Positions 8,615 to 14,388 are shown, numbered from the stretch's first letter. The stretch: 15,147 nucleotides of DNA from Leptospirillum sp. (GCA_027343785.1 DAHWKF010000088.1:1-15147), one strand, 5' to 3'. Made by a program: numbers and translations. The notes: generated from the letters alone by a model not told the origin.

Positions 8615-8701
8615 GGACCTGGGGGAATCCTCCCCTTACGGGCGGAGGCCAAACCAGGTCCATTGTCTTTGGAGGGCAGGACAATGCGCTTTTTTTGGCC
8701 T
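8615..8701 (-). ncRNA. Candidate pseudoknotted RNA element in the glk leader
   Basis: Three sets of complementary arms interlock within 87 nt. Arm A AGGCCAAA (minus strand of 8694-8701) pairs with TTTGGCCT (8646-8653), 8 bp. Arm C GGACCTGG (8654-8661) pairs with CCAGGTCC (8615-8622), 8 bp. Arm B CATTGTC (8680-8686) pairs with GACAATG (8661-8667), 7 bp. C lies inside the A loop and directly abuts the A 3' arm, which is the order of an H-type pseudoknot with coaxial stems; a further GGGGA/TCCCC hairpin (8622-8635) sits in the last loop. On the plus strand the B hairpin is followed by CGC and seven T, so an antisense terminator is an alternative. It matches no riboswitch class that I can recall. 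Confidence 0.4.
8661..8696 (+). terminator. Possible plus-strand intrinsic terminator
   Basis: CATTGTC (8661-8667) and GACAATG (8680-8686) form a 7-bp stem, followed by CGC and a run of seven T (8690-8696). In form it is a rho-independent terminator on the plus strand, but no plus-strand gene or promoter was found upstream. It overlaps the candidate pseudoknot and may simply be its complement. Confidence 0.3.
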
Positions 8702-8875
8702 TCAGTGGGGGAGGCGCCCGACCACATGAGGCAATACGCTAAACACGGCAAACCGATCGGGGTCGAAACTCCCGGCCGCTGTTCTTCCTTCTTTTCCGTC
8801 ACTCCCCCCCACGACTTCCGTTACAGGGAAACGGCCCACGGGAAAACACCGCTTCCTGTTTTCCCCTCCCCTGAC

Positions 8876-8904
8876 AATGTAGGCCATTTCGATCCGATTG
8901 GCAA
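8876..8904 (-). promoter_or_regulatory. Sigma70-type promoter for the glk series
   Basis: On the minus strand TTGCCA (8899-8904) is separated by exactly 17 nt from TACATT (8876-8881), 5/6 and 4/6 matches to consensus. It lies just downstream of the terminator that closes the lipoprotein unit and upstream of glk, where a promoter is expected. Transcription would begin near 8868. Confidence 0.55.
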
Positions 8905-8927
8905 AGGCGGATTGTGTCCAAAAACGG

Positions 8928-8949
8928 AAAAATCGGGACGGAAGGTCCC
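8928..8949 (-). terminator. Intrinsic terminator after the lipoprotein gene
   Basis: On the minus strand GGGAC/GTCCC (8935-8949, 5-nt loop) is followed by GATTTTT and shortly after by a second run of five T (8920-8924). It lies 67 nt after the stop codon of the gene ending at 9016 and directly before the glk promoter. The stem is short, so efficiency is uncertain. Confidence 0.5.
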
Positions 8950-9015
8950 CCATCCCGGGCAGACGGCTGGTCCACCGCCCCGATCAGGCGCAGGCCCCGG
9001 TAACATCATGACCGA

Positions 9016-9573
9016 TCATTCTTCCGACAGGCGTTTTTCCACCTCCCTGTCCACCAGATTTTTGGCGAATTCGGTCAGCGTGTCGTGACAGACCCAGAAA
9101 CAGGAGTCCAGCTTGCTGACAGTGCCGGCCCAGATCGTACGTCCCGTCCGGGTGGAAATCATTTTCCAGGTGAATCCGACAAGAGGCTCCGTCGAAAGAC
9201 CCGACCGGTATTCGTATTCCGTCACATTCCCGAACATCACCGCATCAATATGTTCCTTGGCGAGCGGCTCCAGGATGTTTTCCGGAAGCGTTCCGCTTTC
9301 AGCCATTTTGGCGAGATCTTTCGTTGTCTCCGTGTCGGCTGAGGTCAAATACATCGCGTGGTTAACGGTGATGGACGAGACAAAAAGCGCGGAAACGGTC
9401 TTTCCCGCATTAGGCGTCGAGGTCAGGTTCTTGAAGGGGAGCAGCAGAACAAACATATGCTCGATCGGTTCGCTTTCGTTCGAACGGGTCGTTCCGCATC
9501 CCCCCATCAACAAGATGCCTGCCAACAAAATCAAGGTAGCCAAACGATTGAACCGGTTGACCGGACGAAGCAT
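9016..9573 (-). CDS. Outer-membrane lipoprotein, PelC-like
   Basis: A 185-residue predicted lipoprotein. The N-terminus has basic residues, a hydrophobic stretch (11-23) and a lipobox ending MGGC, so Cys26 would be lipidated. The mature part begins with LLLPFKNLTSTPNAG, then has FGNVTEYEYRSG, EPLVGFTWKMISTRTGRTIWAG and an amphipathic C-terminal helix. This pattern fits the PelC/CsgG-like group of periplasm-facing lipoproteins; PelC forms a ring under the Pel exopolysaccharide export channel. The assignment is by remembered pattern, not alignment; LpoB/GNA1162-like lipoproteins are the alternative. AAAGGA (9581-9586) lies 7 nt before the ATG at 9573, and only 14 nt separate it from the beta-barrel gene upstream, so the two form one unit. 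Two Cys residues (in SCFWVCH) could form a disulfide. Confidence 0.85.
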   Translation of the reverse strand: MLRPVNRFNRLATLILLAGILLMGGCGTTRSNESEPIEHMFVLLLPFKNLTSTPNAGKTVSALFVSSITVNHAMYLTSADTETTKDLAKMAESGTLPENILEPLAKEHIDAVMFGNVTEYEYRSGLSTEPLVGFTWKMISTRTGRTIWAGTVSKLDSCFWVCHDTLTEFAKNLVDREVEKRLSEE

Positions 9574-9587
9574 GTCTGAGTCCTTTC

Positions 9588-11072
9588 TTAAAACAGGAAG
9601 TTGATCCCGAGCATCAATTCTTCTGACGGACCCGAGTAAAGAGTCGATTCCTGAAAGTAGATCGCGTTTCCATACAGCGACCAGTGGAGGGTGACCGGAT
9701 ACCGGATGCCCAGGGAACCCTCTCCCGAAGCGAGATGGTTGTAAAAATCATCGTACCCGCCGATTTGACCGCTCAGCACCAGTCCGTTGTCATACTGCTT
9801 CATGCCGTTCAACGCGACCAAGACATACTGCTGGCGCATGATTTCCGGAACGAGGGCAGCGGTCGCGGGAGATGCGGCCATAATGGTCCAGTCGTCATAA
9901 CCCGCCATGATGTCGAATTCCGGATCCGAGGTCAGCTGATAATCGAAGTAACCGAACGAATTGTGCAGATTTCCATAGGGCAGACTTCCATCATTCAACG
10001 AATAATCATAATACCAGTAATTCAACCCCATCGAAAGGCGCGAACTGAGCTGAAGGCTCGAGGAAATCGTCACCCCGCTTTCCATTCCGTCCATCTGTAT
10101 GGCCTGGCCAAAATCCCCCCAGACCATGTTGTCGACCCCCTGGACATCAATGGTCAACAGACCCGGATTATAAAAAAAGTGGCCATACAATCCGGCCCTT
10201 TCGAGAGAGGTGTCTCCGGCATCGACCTGGATATCGGCGTGGTCTCCCAAACGGCTGTCGATGCCCGCATAGGTCCAGCTGTTCAGGCCATTTCCCTGTC
10301 CGGACACAAACCCCATATACTCGGTCCGTCCCGCGATGAACCGTGCCCCATAAGCCATAGGGGACTCGACTTGCGCGTCTCCGACAAACGCCGCCCCTCC
10401 GGAATAGTTGATTCCCAGGGCCGAGACGTTCAGGCTCCATCTGGGCAGGGTCGAGACCAGAAACTGGTCCGGCCGGAAGGGGGACTGAATCTGCCCCAAT
10501 GCGTATAGATGCTGGTCCATAAAGGGAATGTTGGAATCGATCCCGCCCGGAAAATAGGTTTTGAGTAGATCTTTCCGGATGACCGGATTGTTCGGGTGGG
10601 TTTGCTGAAAGTGTTCCAGGATCGTCCTCGCCTTTTTCAGTCGCCCTTGCCGGATCAGGATTTCCGCTTCCAATATCCCGAGATCCACATTTTCGGGATC
10701 GATTGCCAATCCTTTCCGGACCGTCAACAGCCCGCGTCTCAGAAAATGGACCTTCTTTTCGATATAGGCCAACAGGTAAATCGCATTCAAATCTTTCGGA
10801 TGTTCTTTCCGGAACTTTCGGGCGAGTTGATACGCTTCCGGAAATCTTTTTTCCCTGATCAGTTTTTCGATTTCTTCTAGCTGTGCCGTCCGGCCTTTGG
10901 ATGATGGCAGGCCGACAGGTGCGGAAGCGCTTTCCGGACTGGCCGTGGGAGACGTCTGGTCTCTGGCCCACGCGGAACTGTTGCCAGCGGAGAAAAGCCA
11001 GAGGATCAGAAAAAATGACCCGATTCGCCGACCGATGTGGGATCCATCAAACTTATGGAGCGTCATTTTCAT
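9588..11072 (-). CDS. TPR and outer-membrane beta-barrel protein, PelB-like C-terminal architecture
   Basis: With the start at 11072 the product has 494 residues. A signal peptide (1-36) ends at SSAWA. A Thr/Ser/Pro-rich linker follows, then helices at about 65-172 that look like TPR units (EAYQLARKFRKEHPKDLNAI, ARTILEHFQQTHPNNP). From about 205 to the end alternating polar/aromatic segments suggest an outer-membrane barrel, closing in LGINFLF with the terminal Phe typical of barrel proteins. TPR plus barrel is the layout of PelB, PgaA and BcsC, exopolysaccharide exporters; it is much shorter than PelB (about 1,190 residues). With the lipoprotein 14 nt downstream, the pair resembles PelB/PelC. 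No synthase, hydrolase or other pel gene is in view. The frame extends to a TTG at 11153, but the signal peptide favours 11072 (or ATG 11066). The ribosome binding site is unusual: AGGAGAGGG fits an out-of-frame ATG at 11079 better. Confidence 0.85.
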   Translation of the reverse strand: MKMTLHKFDGSHIGRRIGSFFLILWLFSAGNSSAWARDQTSPTASPESASAPVGLPSSKGRTAQLEEIEKLIREKRFPEAYQLARKFRKEHPKDLNAIYLLAYIEKKVHFLRRGLLTVRKGLAIDPENVDLGILEAEILIRQGRLKKARTILEHFQQTHPNNPVIRKDLLKTYFPGGIDSNIPFMDQHLYALGQIQSPFRPDQFLVSTLPRWSLNVSALGINYSGGAAFVGDAQVESPMAYGARFIAGRTEYMGFVSGQGNGLNSWTYAGIDSRLGDHADIQVDAGDTSLERAGLYGHFFYNPGLLTIDVQGVDNMVWGDFGQAIQMDGMESGVTISSSLQLSSRLSMGLNYWYYDYSLNDGSLPYGNLHNSFGYFDYQLTSDPEFDIMAGYDDWTIMAASPATAALVPEIMRQQYVLVALNGMKQYDNGLVLSGQIGGYDDFYNHLASGEGSLGIRYPVTLHWSLYGNAIYFQESTLYSGPSEELMLGINFLF

Positions 11073-11079
11073 CCCGCAT
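11053..11079 (-). CDS. Possible 8-codon upstream frame overlapping the barrel gene start
   Basis: ATG at 11079 opens 8 codons (MRDENDAP) ending in TGA at 11053-11055. It begins 7 nt before the ATG of the TPR/barrel gene, in another frame, and is better spaced (10 nt) from AGGAG than the gene's own ATG is (17 nt). It may be a coupling or leader frame, or chance. Confidence 0.25.
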   Translation of the reverse strand: MRDENDAP

Positions 11080-11192
11080 GGAAAACCCTCTCCTGAACGT
11101 GCCCTGAAAGGGAGTCCTTCCTTCCCTGTGAGTTTCCAGGCTTTTTCGCGCAATCATCCATCTTGAGTTTGTCTGAAAAGGAGGGCCCTTCG

Positions 11193-11244
11193 AGAGAGAA
11201 ACAATGTCGGGAGGGGACAAATCCCCTCCCCTCCCGAACGTTGT
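11193..11244 (-). terminator. Strong intrinsic terminator after the secreted repeat protein
   Basis: TCGGGAGGGG (11207-11216) and CCCCTCCCGA (11228-11237) pair over 10 bp. The stem extends by six more pairs (ACAATG with CGTTGT, one wobble) past a single bulged A. On the minus strand the stem is followed by a T-rich tail, TTTCTCTCT. It begins 21 nt after the stop codon of the gene ending at 11266. No promoter was recognised between it and the barrel gene. Confidence 0.6.
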
Positions 11245-11265
11245 CAGTTGCAATGTGTTCCTGTG

Positions 11266-12729
11266 TTATTTCTTGTCCACCGGATGTACGACAGGGTGAA
11301 CAGCCGGACGGAACCCGGCGCGTGGGGACGATGTTGTTGCGGAATTTCTCATATGCAGCGCCGCCACCAGATGATGGTTTGTGCCGCTGCCGACCGACTG
11401 GGCAACAGAGACTTTGGTGCCGGAAGTCGAGGCCAGATCAGCCTTGTAGGCTTTTTCGTCCTTGGCGATGGTCTTGACAAGCGCCTTGTGTGTGGCCACG
11501 TCTTTCTTGATATCCGAGCGCAGAAGCGTCGCGATGTCCTTCTGCTCCTTATTCAGGTCGGCCATGGCCGTCTTGATCGACTTGATCGCCGCCTTGTCGG
11601 CCGCAACCGCCGCACTGCTTCCGGACTTCAGCTCGGAACGGAGATCGGCTTCCACCTTACGGAGCATGTCCCGCATCCTGTCGGACTTGTTCCGCGACCG
11701 TTGCAGGGCCAGCCGGTCTTTCAGAATATCGATCCTCAGGCCGGTAGCGTCTTTCTCGTCGGCTTGGATCGTCTTCTTCAATGTCGCAGCTGCCGAACTG
11801 CTGGCAGAGATCGTTGTTGACGGAGAAGACGACGAGGCGGGTGTTGCAGGTGTAGCGGGTTTTGCGGGTGAAGCCGGAGAAGTGTTGGAGGCTGTTGTGG
11901 TCGGCTTCGCCGTTGAGGAAGTTCCGGTGCTGCTGGACGTCTTCGTGCTTCCGGAGGTCGTGCTGGAAGCCGTTGTCGACGCAGTGGACCCCGAGGACGT
12001 CGACGAACTTGAAGAGGGTGAACTGCTCGAAGAGGTCGTACCCGTCTTCGTTGTGGTGCTCGTTCCGGTGCCGCTCGCCGTCTTCGTGCTTCCGGAGGTC
12101 GTGCTGGAAGCCGTTGTCGACGGAGTGGAGCTTGAGGATGTGCTTGTTTTTGACCCGGAAGTGGAAGCCGAGGCCAGATCAGCCTTGTAGGCTTTCTCGT
12201 CCTTGGCGATGGTCTTGACAAGCGCCTTGTGGGCCGCTACGTCTTTCTTGATATCCGTGCGCAGAAGAGCCGTGATGTCCTTCTGCTCTTTCTTCAGGTC
12301 GGCCAGGGCAGCCTTGATCGACTTGACAGCCGCCTTGTCGGCCGCAACCGCCGCACTGCTTCCGGACTTCAGCTCGGAACGGAGATCCGCTTCCACCTTA
12401 CGGAGCATGTCCCGCATCCTGTCGGACTTGTTCAGCGACCGTTGCAGGGCCAGCCGGTCTTTCAGAATATCGATCCTCAGACCGGTGGCGTCTTTCTCGT
12501 CAACGTCGATCGTCTTCTTCAAAGCGGCGACAGTCGCGCTCGAAGAGGAAGAGGTTGAAACGGATGATGAAGAGCTTGAACCAACAGTCGGTGTGGCAGT
12601 GCTCGTTCCGGACGCAGAACCCGTTGAAGAGGCAAACGCGTTTCCGGACAAGAGAATTCCCACTAGAACTGCCGCCATCCCGGCATTTCCGATGGCCATC
12701 GAAACGGACTTTCCGGTTTCTTTGTGCAT
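11266..12729 (-). CDS. Secreted protein with two near-identical helical domains and a Ser/Thr-rich linker
   Basis: With the start at 12729 the product has 487 residues. A signal peptide (1-33, ending NAFA) is followed by a Ser/Thr stretch to about 69. Helical copy 1 is residues 70-187, a Ser/Thr/Pro linker 188-316, helical copy 2 317-434, and the tail 435-487 is His/Pro-containing (HPVVHPVDKK). Each copy is 118 residues, charged and probably coiled-coil (EKDATGLRIDILKDRLALQR, MRDMLRKVEADLRSELK); 107 of 118 positions are identical. I recognise no family. Secretion, low complexity and lack of catalytic motifs suggest a surface, matrix or periplasmic structural protein; the linker may be glycosylated (inference). 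AAGGAG (12738-12743) lies 8 nt before the ATG. The frame continues upstream to 12930, but only the chosen start gives a signal peptide. It has its own structured leader and terminator. The neighbouring barrel/lipoprotein pair hints at a shared envelope or biofilm role. Confidence 0.85.
   Translation of the reverse strand: MHKETGKSVSMAIGNAGMAAVLVGILLSGNAFASSTGSASGTSTATPTVGSSSSSSVSTSSSSSATVAALKKTIDVDEKDATGLRIDILKDRLALQRSLNKSDRMRDMLRKVEADLRSELKSGSSAAVAADKAAVKSIKAALADLKKEQKDITALLRTDIKKDVAAHKALVKTIAKDEKAYKADLASASTSGSKTSTSSSSTPSTTASSTTSGSTKTASGTGTSTTTKTGTTSSSSSPSSSSSTSSGSTASTTASSTTSGSTKTSSSTGTSSTAKPTTTASNTSPASPAKPATPATPASSSSPSTTISASSSAAATLKKTIQADEKDATGLRIDILKDRLALQRSRNKSDRMRDMLRKVEADLRSELKSGSSAAVAADKAAIKSIKTAMADLNKEQKDIATLLRSDIKKDVATHKALVKTIAKDEKAYKADLASTSGTKVSVAQSVGSGTNHHLVAALHMRNSATTSSPRAGFRPAVHPVVHPVDKK
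11428..11781 (-). repeat. Direct repeat, copy 2 of the 354-bp helical-domain unit
   Basis: Encodes residues 317-434 of the secreted protein. It matches 12169-12522 over its whole length with scattered substitutions and no length change; 11 of 118 codons change the residue. Long runs are identical at DNA level, pointing to a fairly recent duplication or gene conversion. Confidence 0.9.
11921..11987 (-). repeat. Linker repeat, copy 2 (about 67 bp)
   Basis: Nearly identical to 12062-12128, offset 141 bp (47 codons). The core 11938-11981 is identical to 12079-12122. It encodes the repeated TASSTTSGSTKT peptide of the Ser/Thr-rich linker. Confidence 0.8.
12062..12128 (-). repeat. Linker repeat, copy 1 (about 67 bp)
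   Basis: Partner of 11921-11987. Both lie between the two helical-domain copies, so the gene shows two levels of internal repetition. Such repeats make the linker prone to length change by recombination. Confidence 0.8.
12169..12522 (-). repeat. Direct repeat, copy 1 of the 354-bp helical-domain unit
   Basis: Encodes residues 70-187 of the secreted protein and is the partner of 11428-11781; the two copies start 741 bp (247 codons) apart, in the same frame. Confidence 0.9.
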
Positions 12730-12758
12730 GGGTCTTTCTCCTTTTCTGTAAAGTGAAT

Positions 12759-12822
12759 AAAAATCGGGAACGGAGAGAGTCGGCCATTCTGTCTCGGGGA
12801 AGGCTCTTCCAACTCCGTTCCC
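12759..12822 (-). promoter_or_regulatory. Terminator-like (attenuator) hairpin in the leader of the secreted-protein gene
   Basis: GGGAACGGAG (minus strand of 12813-12822) and CTCCGTTCCC (12766-12775) form a perfect 10-bp stem around a 37-nt loop with its own GGAAG/CTTCC stem. GATTTTT follows directly. The element ends about 30 nt before the ATG and 15 nt before the ribosome binding site. It could be an attenuator, the end of a small RNA, or an mRNA-stabilising stem. Confidence 0.5.
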
Positions 12823-12845
12823 TTGCCGCTGTTTCCAGCGTGTAT

Positions 12846-12872
12846 CCACCTTACAGCAGGCAACTGTGGTGG
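12846..12872 (-). promoter_or_regulatory. Second leader hairpin of the secreted-protein gene
   Basis: On the minus strand CCACC-ACAG pairs with CTGT-AA-GGTGG: 9 bp with a 2-nt bulge and a 7-nt loop. It lies upstream of the terminator-like stem in the same leader. There is no T-run directly after it. Confidence 0.4.
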
Positions 12873-12920
12873 TTCCGTAACAAGAATCAAAAAAAAATCC
12901 AGCAGGCATCAATAAAAAAA

Positions 12921-12949
12921 TTGACACCAATCACAATCGTAGCTACAGT
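12921..12949 (+). promoter_or_regulatory. Sigma70-type promoter on the plus strand
   Basis: TTGACA (12921-12926), a perfect -35, is followed after 17 nt by TACAGT (12944-12949), a 4/6 match to the -10. It points away from the secreted-protein gene towards the transposase remnant, where only a 34-codon frame is available on the plus strand. It may be a leftover of a mobile element or drive a short RNA. Confidence 0.45.
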
Positions 12950-12963
12950 TGGTCATATAACTC

Positions 12964-12992
12964 ATTATAAATAAATATTTTTTATTTATTTG
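12964..12992 (-). promoter_or_regulatory. Possible promoter of the secreted-protein gene
   Basis: The minus strand reads TATAAT at 12964-12969, a perfect -10, in a strongly A/T context that could act as an UP element. The sequence 17 nt upstream (CAAATA, 12987-12992) is a poor -35. Transcription would start near 12957 and give a leader of about 228 nt. Confidence 0.35.
12969..12991. repeat. A/T-only inverted repeat
   Basis: AAATAAATA and TATTTATTT form a perfect 9-bp stem with a 5-nt T loop between the two candidate promoters. It could be a DNA structure, a binding site for a nucleoid protein, or the trace of a mobile element. Confidence 0.5.
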
Positions 12993-13033
12993 AGGTCTAC
13001 CCCATGACCAAGCAGGGGAAAGGAGGGTAAAGA

Positions 13034-13138
13034 ATGGGACGGAGGGGTAGAAAATCTCGCCCCTCAGAAGAAATTGTGGGCGAAGATTGGCATAGGTCAA
13101 TCTTAAAGCGCGTGATAGGGAGGTACTCCCCAACCTAA
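13034..13138 (+). CDS. Possible 34-residue small protein, unrecognised
   Basis: ATG at 13034 opens 34 codons ending in TAA. AGGAGG (13021-13026) lies 7 nt before it, an excellent ribosome binding site, and a good promoter lies 85 nt further upstream. The product is very basic (starts MGRRGRKSRPSEEIV). Most of it is antisense to the transposase remnant, whose conserved residues explain that DNA better, so coding is doubtful. The N-terminus loosely recalls transposase N-termini, which I cannot confirm. Confidence 0.25.
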   Translation: MGRRGRKSRPSEEIVGEDWHRSILKRVIGRYSPT

Positions 13139-13318
13139 AAAGGTCCGGAAACCGTAGGACGTTCTGGAGATCCGCTTCTCTTTGGTCTTGACACCCTCGA
13201 CCGTTCCGCTAAAAATCTACCCTTGGGACCGGAACTAGTTCAATGGCCCGATCCGGTGGCGAAGAGTGCGGGTGATCTGGAAGGTCTGGCGGACGTGGGG
13301 TGAATACTCCACTGATCT
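13064..13318 (-). pseudogene. Decayed C-terminus of an ISL3-type transposase
   Basis: One minus-strand frame keeps 85 codons of a transposase C-terminus interrupted by four stops. The readable part includes RTLRHRIGPLN, a stop (13235-13237) where the family has Trp, FRSQG, a stop (13217-13219) where it has Glu, IFSGTVEGVKTK, SYGFRTF and PYHAL. Two more stops (13103-13105, 13097-13099) precede PMPIFAHNFF and the terminal TGA. This follows the remembered ISL3-type ending (LLNWFRARGEISxGTVEGxNNKxK, YGFRTxxxxEIALYHxLGxLPEPExTHxF) without a frameshift. Two stops are single-base changes of TGG and GAG. The N-terminal part and the inverted repeats are missing; the next gene upstream ends only 27 nt away. 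It is surely nonfunctional. Confidence 0.7.
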
Positions 13319-13345
13319 CTCCGGGTCTTTTTTCGAATGGTGCAT

Positions 13346-14388
13346 TTAGAGCGGCTTCTTCGAGGGTCGCTTTCTGGTTCCGACCTTTTCCTCAGACCCA
13401 GACGGCGATAACCGTCTCCCTGTTATCTTGGGATTCGCAGTCATCGACCTCCCCGATGTCCCCGATTTAACCTTATCCTTCGCCACAACAGGCTTTTCCG
13501 ACCTCCTGGGTGAAGAGGGCTTCTCTTTTGCCGAAGGCTTCCTGGTTGCGGCGTTCCCAGATGTCCTCTTCTTCACCGGCTCTTTGTCTGAAACCGACAT
13601 CTTCGCATCCTTCAGCGAAGATGAGGGTTTCGTGGCCGAGGCTTTTTTCGTTTTCTTGCCGCTCTTTTCCAAAGGGGAGGCCACTGCCATTTCAATACCG
13701 AACAGATCGGCAAGACCGTCGCTGTCGAGCAACCTCTCTTTGTCGGGAGACGATTGCGCTCCGATGGAGGTCTGTGAAGCTTCGGCAATCAAGTCGGAGG
13801 GGTCCACATGCCGAAGGATGAAGAGAAGCTCGGGGGATGAGTCCAGACGAGCCCCGACCCCATAGAGTGCGGCCGCGACATGCTTGCACATTGTCGCCCA
13901 GTCCGGACAGGAACAGTTGAGCGTGATCTCTTTCGGGGTCGGGAAAAGCCCCGACTGCGGATGACAGATCCGCTCCATCACGGTCTTCGAAAACTTCCCC
14001 TGAAGGAGCTCCACCAACGAAGAGATCGTTCCGGTGCACTCTTTGACGAGCCTGGTCCATCGCTCCTTTGTCGCCGGAGTGATGGCGATCTCAATCGTGT
14101 AGAGGTATGACCCCATGACCTGAGCCCGAACCCTCCCCGGCTCGATGAAAAGGTCGACGATCGACCCGTTGCGCGCATAACTCCGGCCCCGGGGTAGTCG
14201 ATTCGAAAAATCGCTATAGGCTTCCAGATTGTCGCACCAAGCTTTTCCCCAGAAGCTTTTCGCGATTGTCCTTCCCTCGATGATCACGGGATTCATCTTT
14301 TTTTCGGACTTCTTTGCCTTGGCAACCATTTTCCTCGCCTCATTCTGACGTTTGGCGACGGGCACATAGGGTCTCCAGAATCTTTTGC

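Larger units (their letters stand above)
8298..8875 (-). other. Long structured leader upstream of glk
   Basis: About 570 nt without a credible gene separate the candidate promoter from the glk start. On the minus strand the order is: paired arms at 8615-8701 (listed separately), a 5-bp hairpin GGAGA/TCTCC (8585-8600), a very strong stem TTTCGCGCCG/CGGCGCGAAA (8531-8560), a 6-bp stem CCGGGA/TCCCGG (8501-8517) and GGCCCG/CGGGCC (8318-8331) just before the ribosome binding site. None of the last three is followed by a T-run in the glk direction. Open frames here, including a 162-codon GTG frame, lack a ribosome binding site and resemble no family I know. The density of stems suggests a regulatory or stability role. 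GC-rich DNA alone could give some of them. Confidence 0.5.
12730..13063. other. AT-rich intergenic region with candidate divergent promoters
   Basis: This stretch between the secreted-protein gene and the transposase remnant is far more AT-rich than the rest, especially 12885-12995. It holds the leader stems of the secreted-protein gene, a perfect -10 box on the minus strand, a TTGACA promoter on the plus strand, and an A/T hairpin AAATAAATA/TATTTATTT (12969-12991) nested inside GGTCAT/ATGACC (12951-12956, 13004-13009). Confidence 0.6.

Noticed and set aside
8314..8802. A 162-codon minus-strand frame upstream of glk starting with GTG
   Set aside because: No ribosome binding site at a useful distance, no family resemblance, Pro/Arg-rich composition typical of chance frames, and it runs through strong hairpins and overlaps none of the expected signals.
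9684..10508. A 274-codon plus-strand frame
   Set aside because: Antisense to the TPR/barrel gene, whose signal peptide, repeats and terminal Phe make the minus strand the coding one.
11073..11153. Upstream TTG start for the TPR/barrel gene
   Set aside because: It would bury the signal peptide behind 27 polar residues; the ATG at 11072 gives a normal signal peptide.
11428..12522. CRISPR or satellite array
   Set aside because: The repeats are two long in-frame copies within a protein gene plus two linker units, not short evenly spaced repeats with unique spacers.
11462..12751. Two long plus-strand frames (242 and 182 codons) sharing repeated sequence
   Set aside because: They mirror the duplicated secreted-protein gene on the minus strand; their similarity to each other is only the shadow of that duplication.
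13319..13345. Plus-strand T-run (TCTTTTTTCG) as a terminator
   Set aside because: The nearest stem (GTGGGG/CTCCAC around 13300) ends about 14 nt before the T-run, too far for an intrinsic terminator, and no plus-strand gene precedes it.
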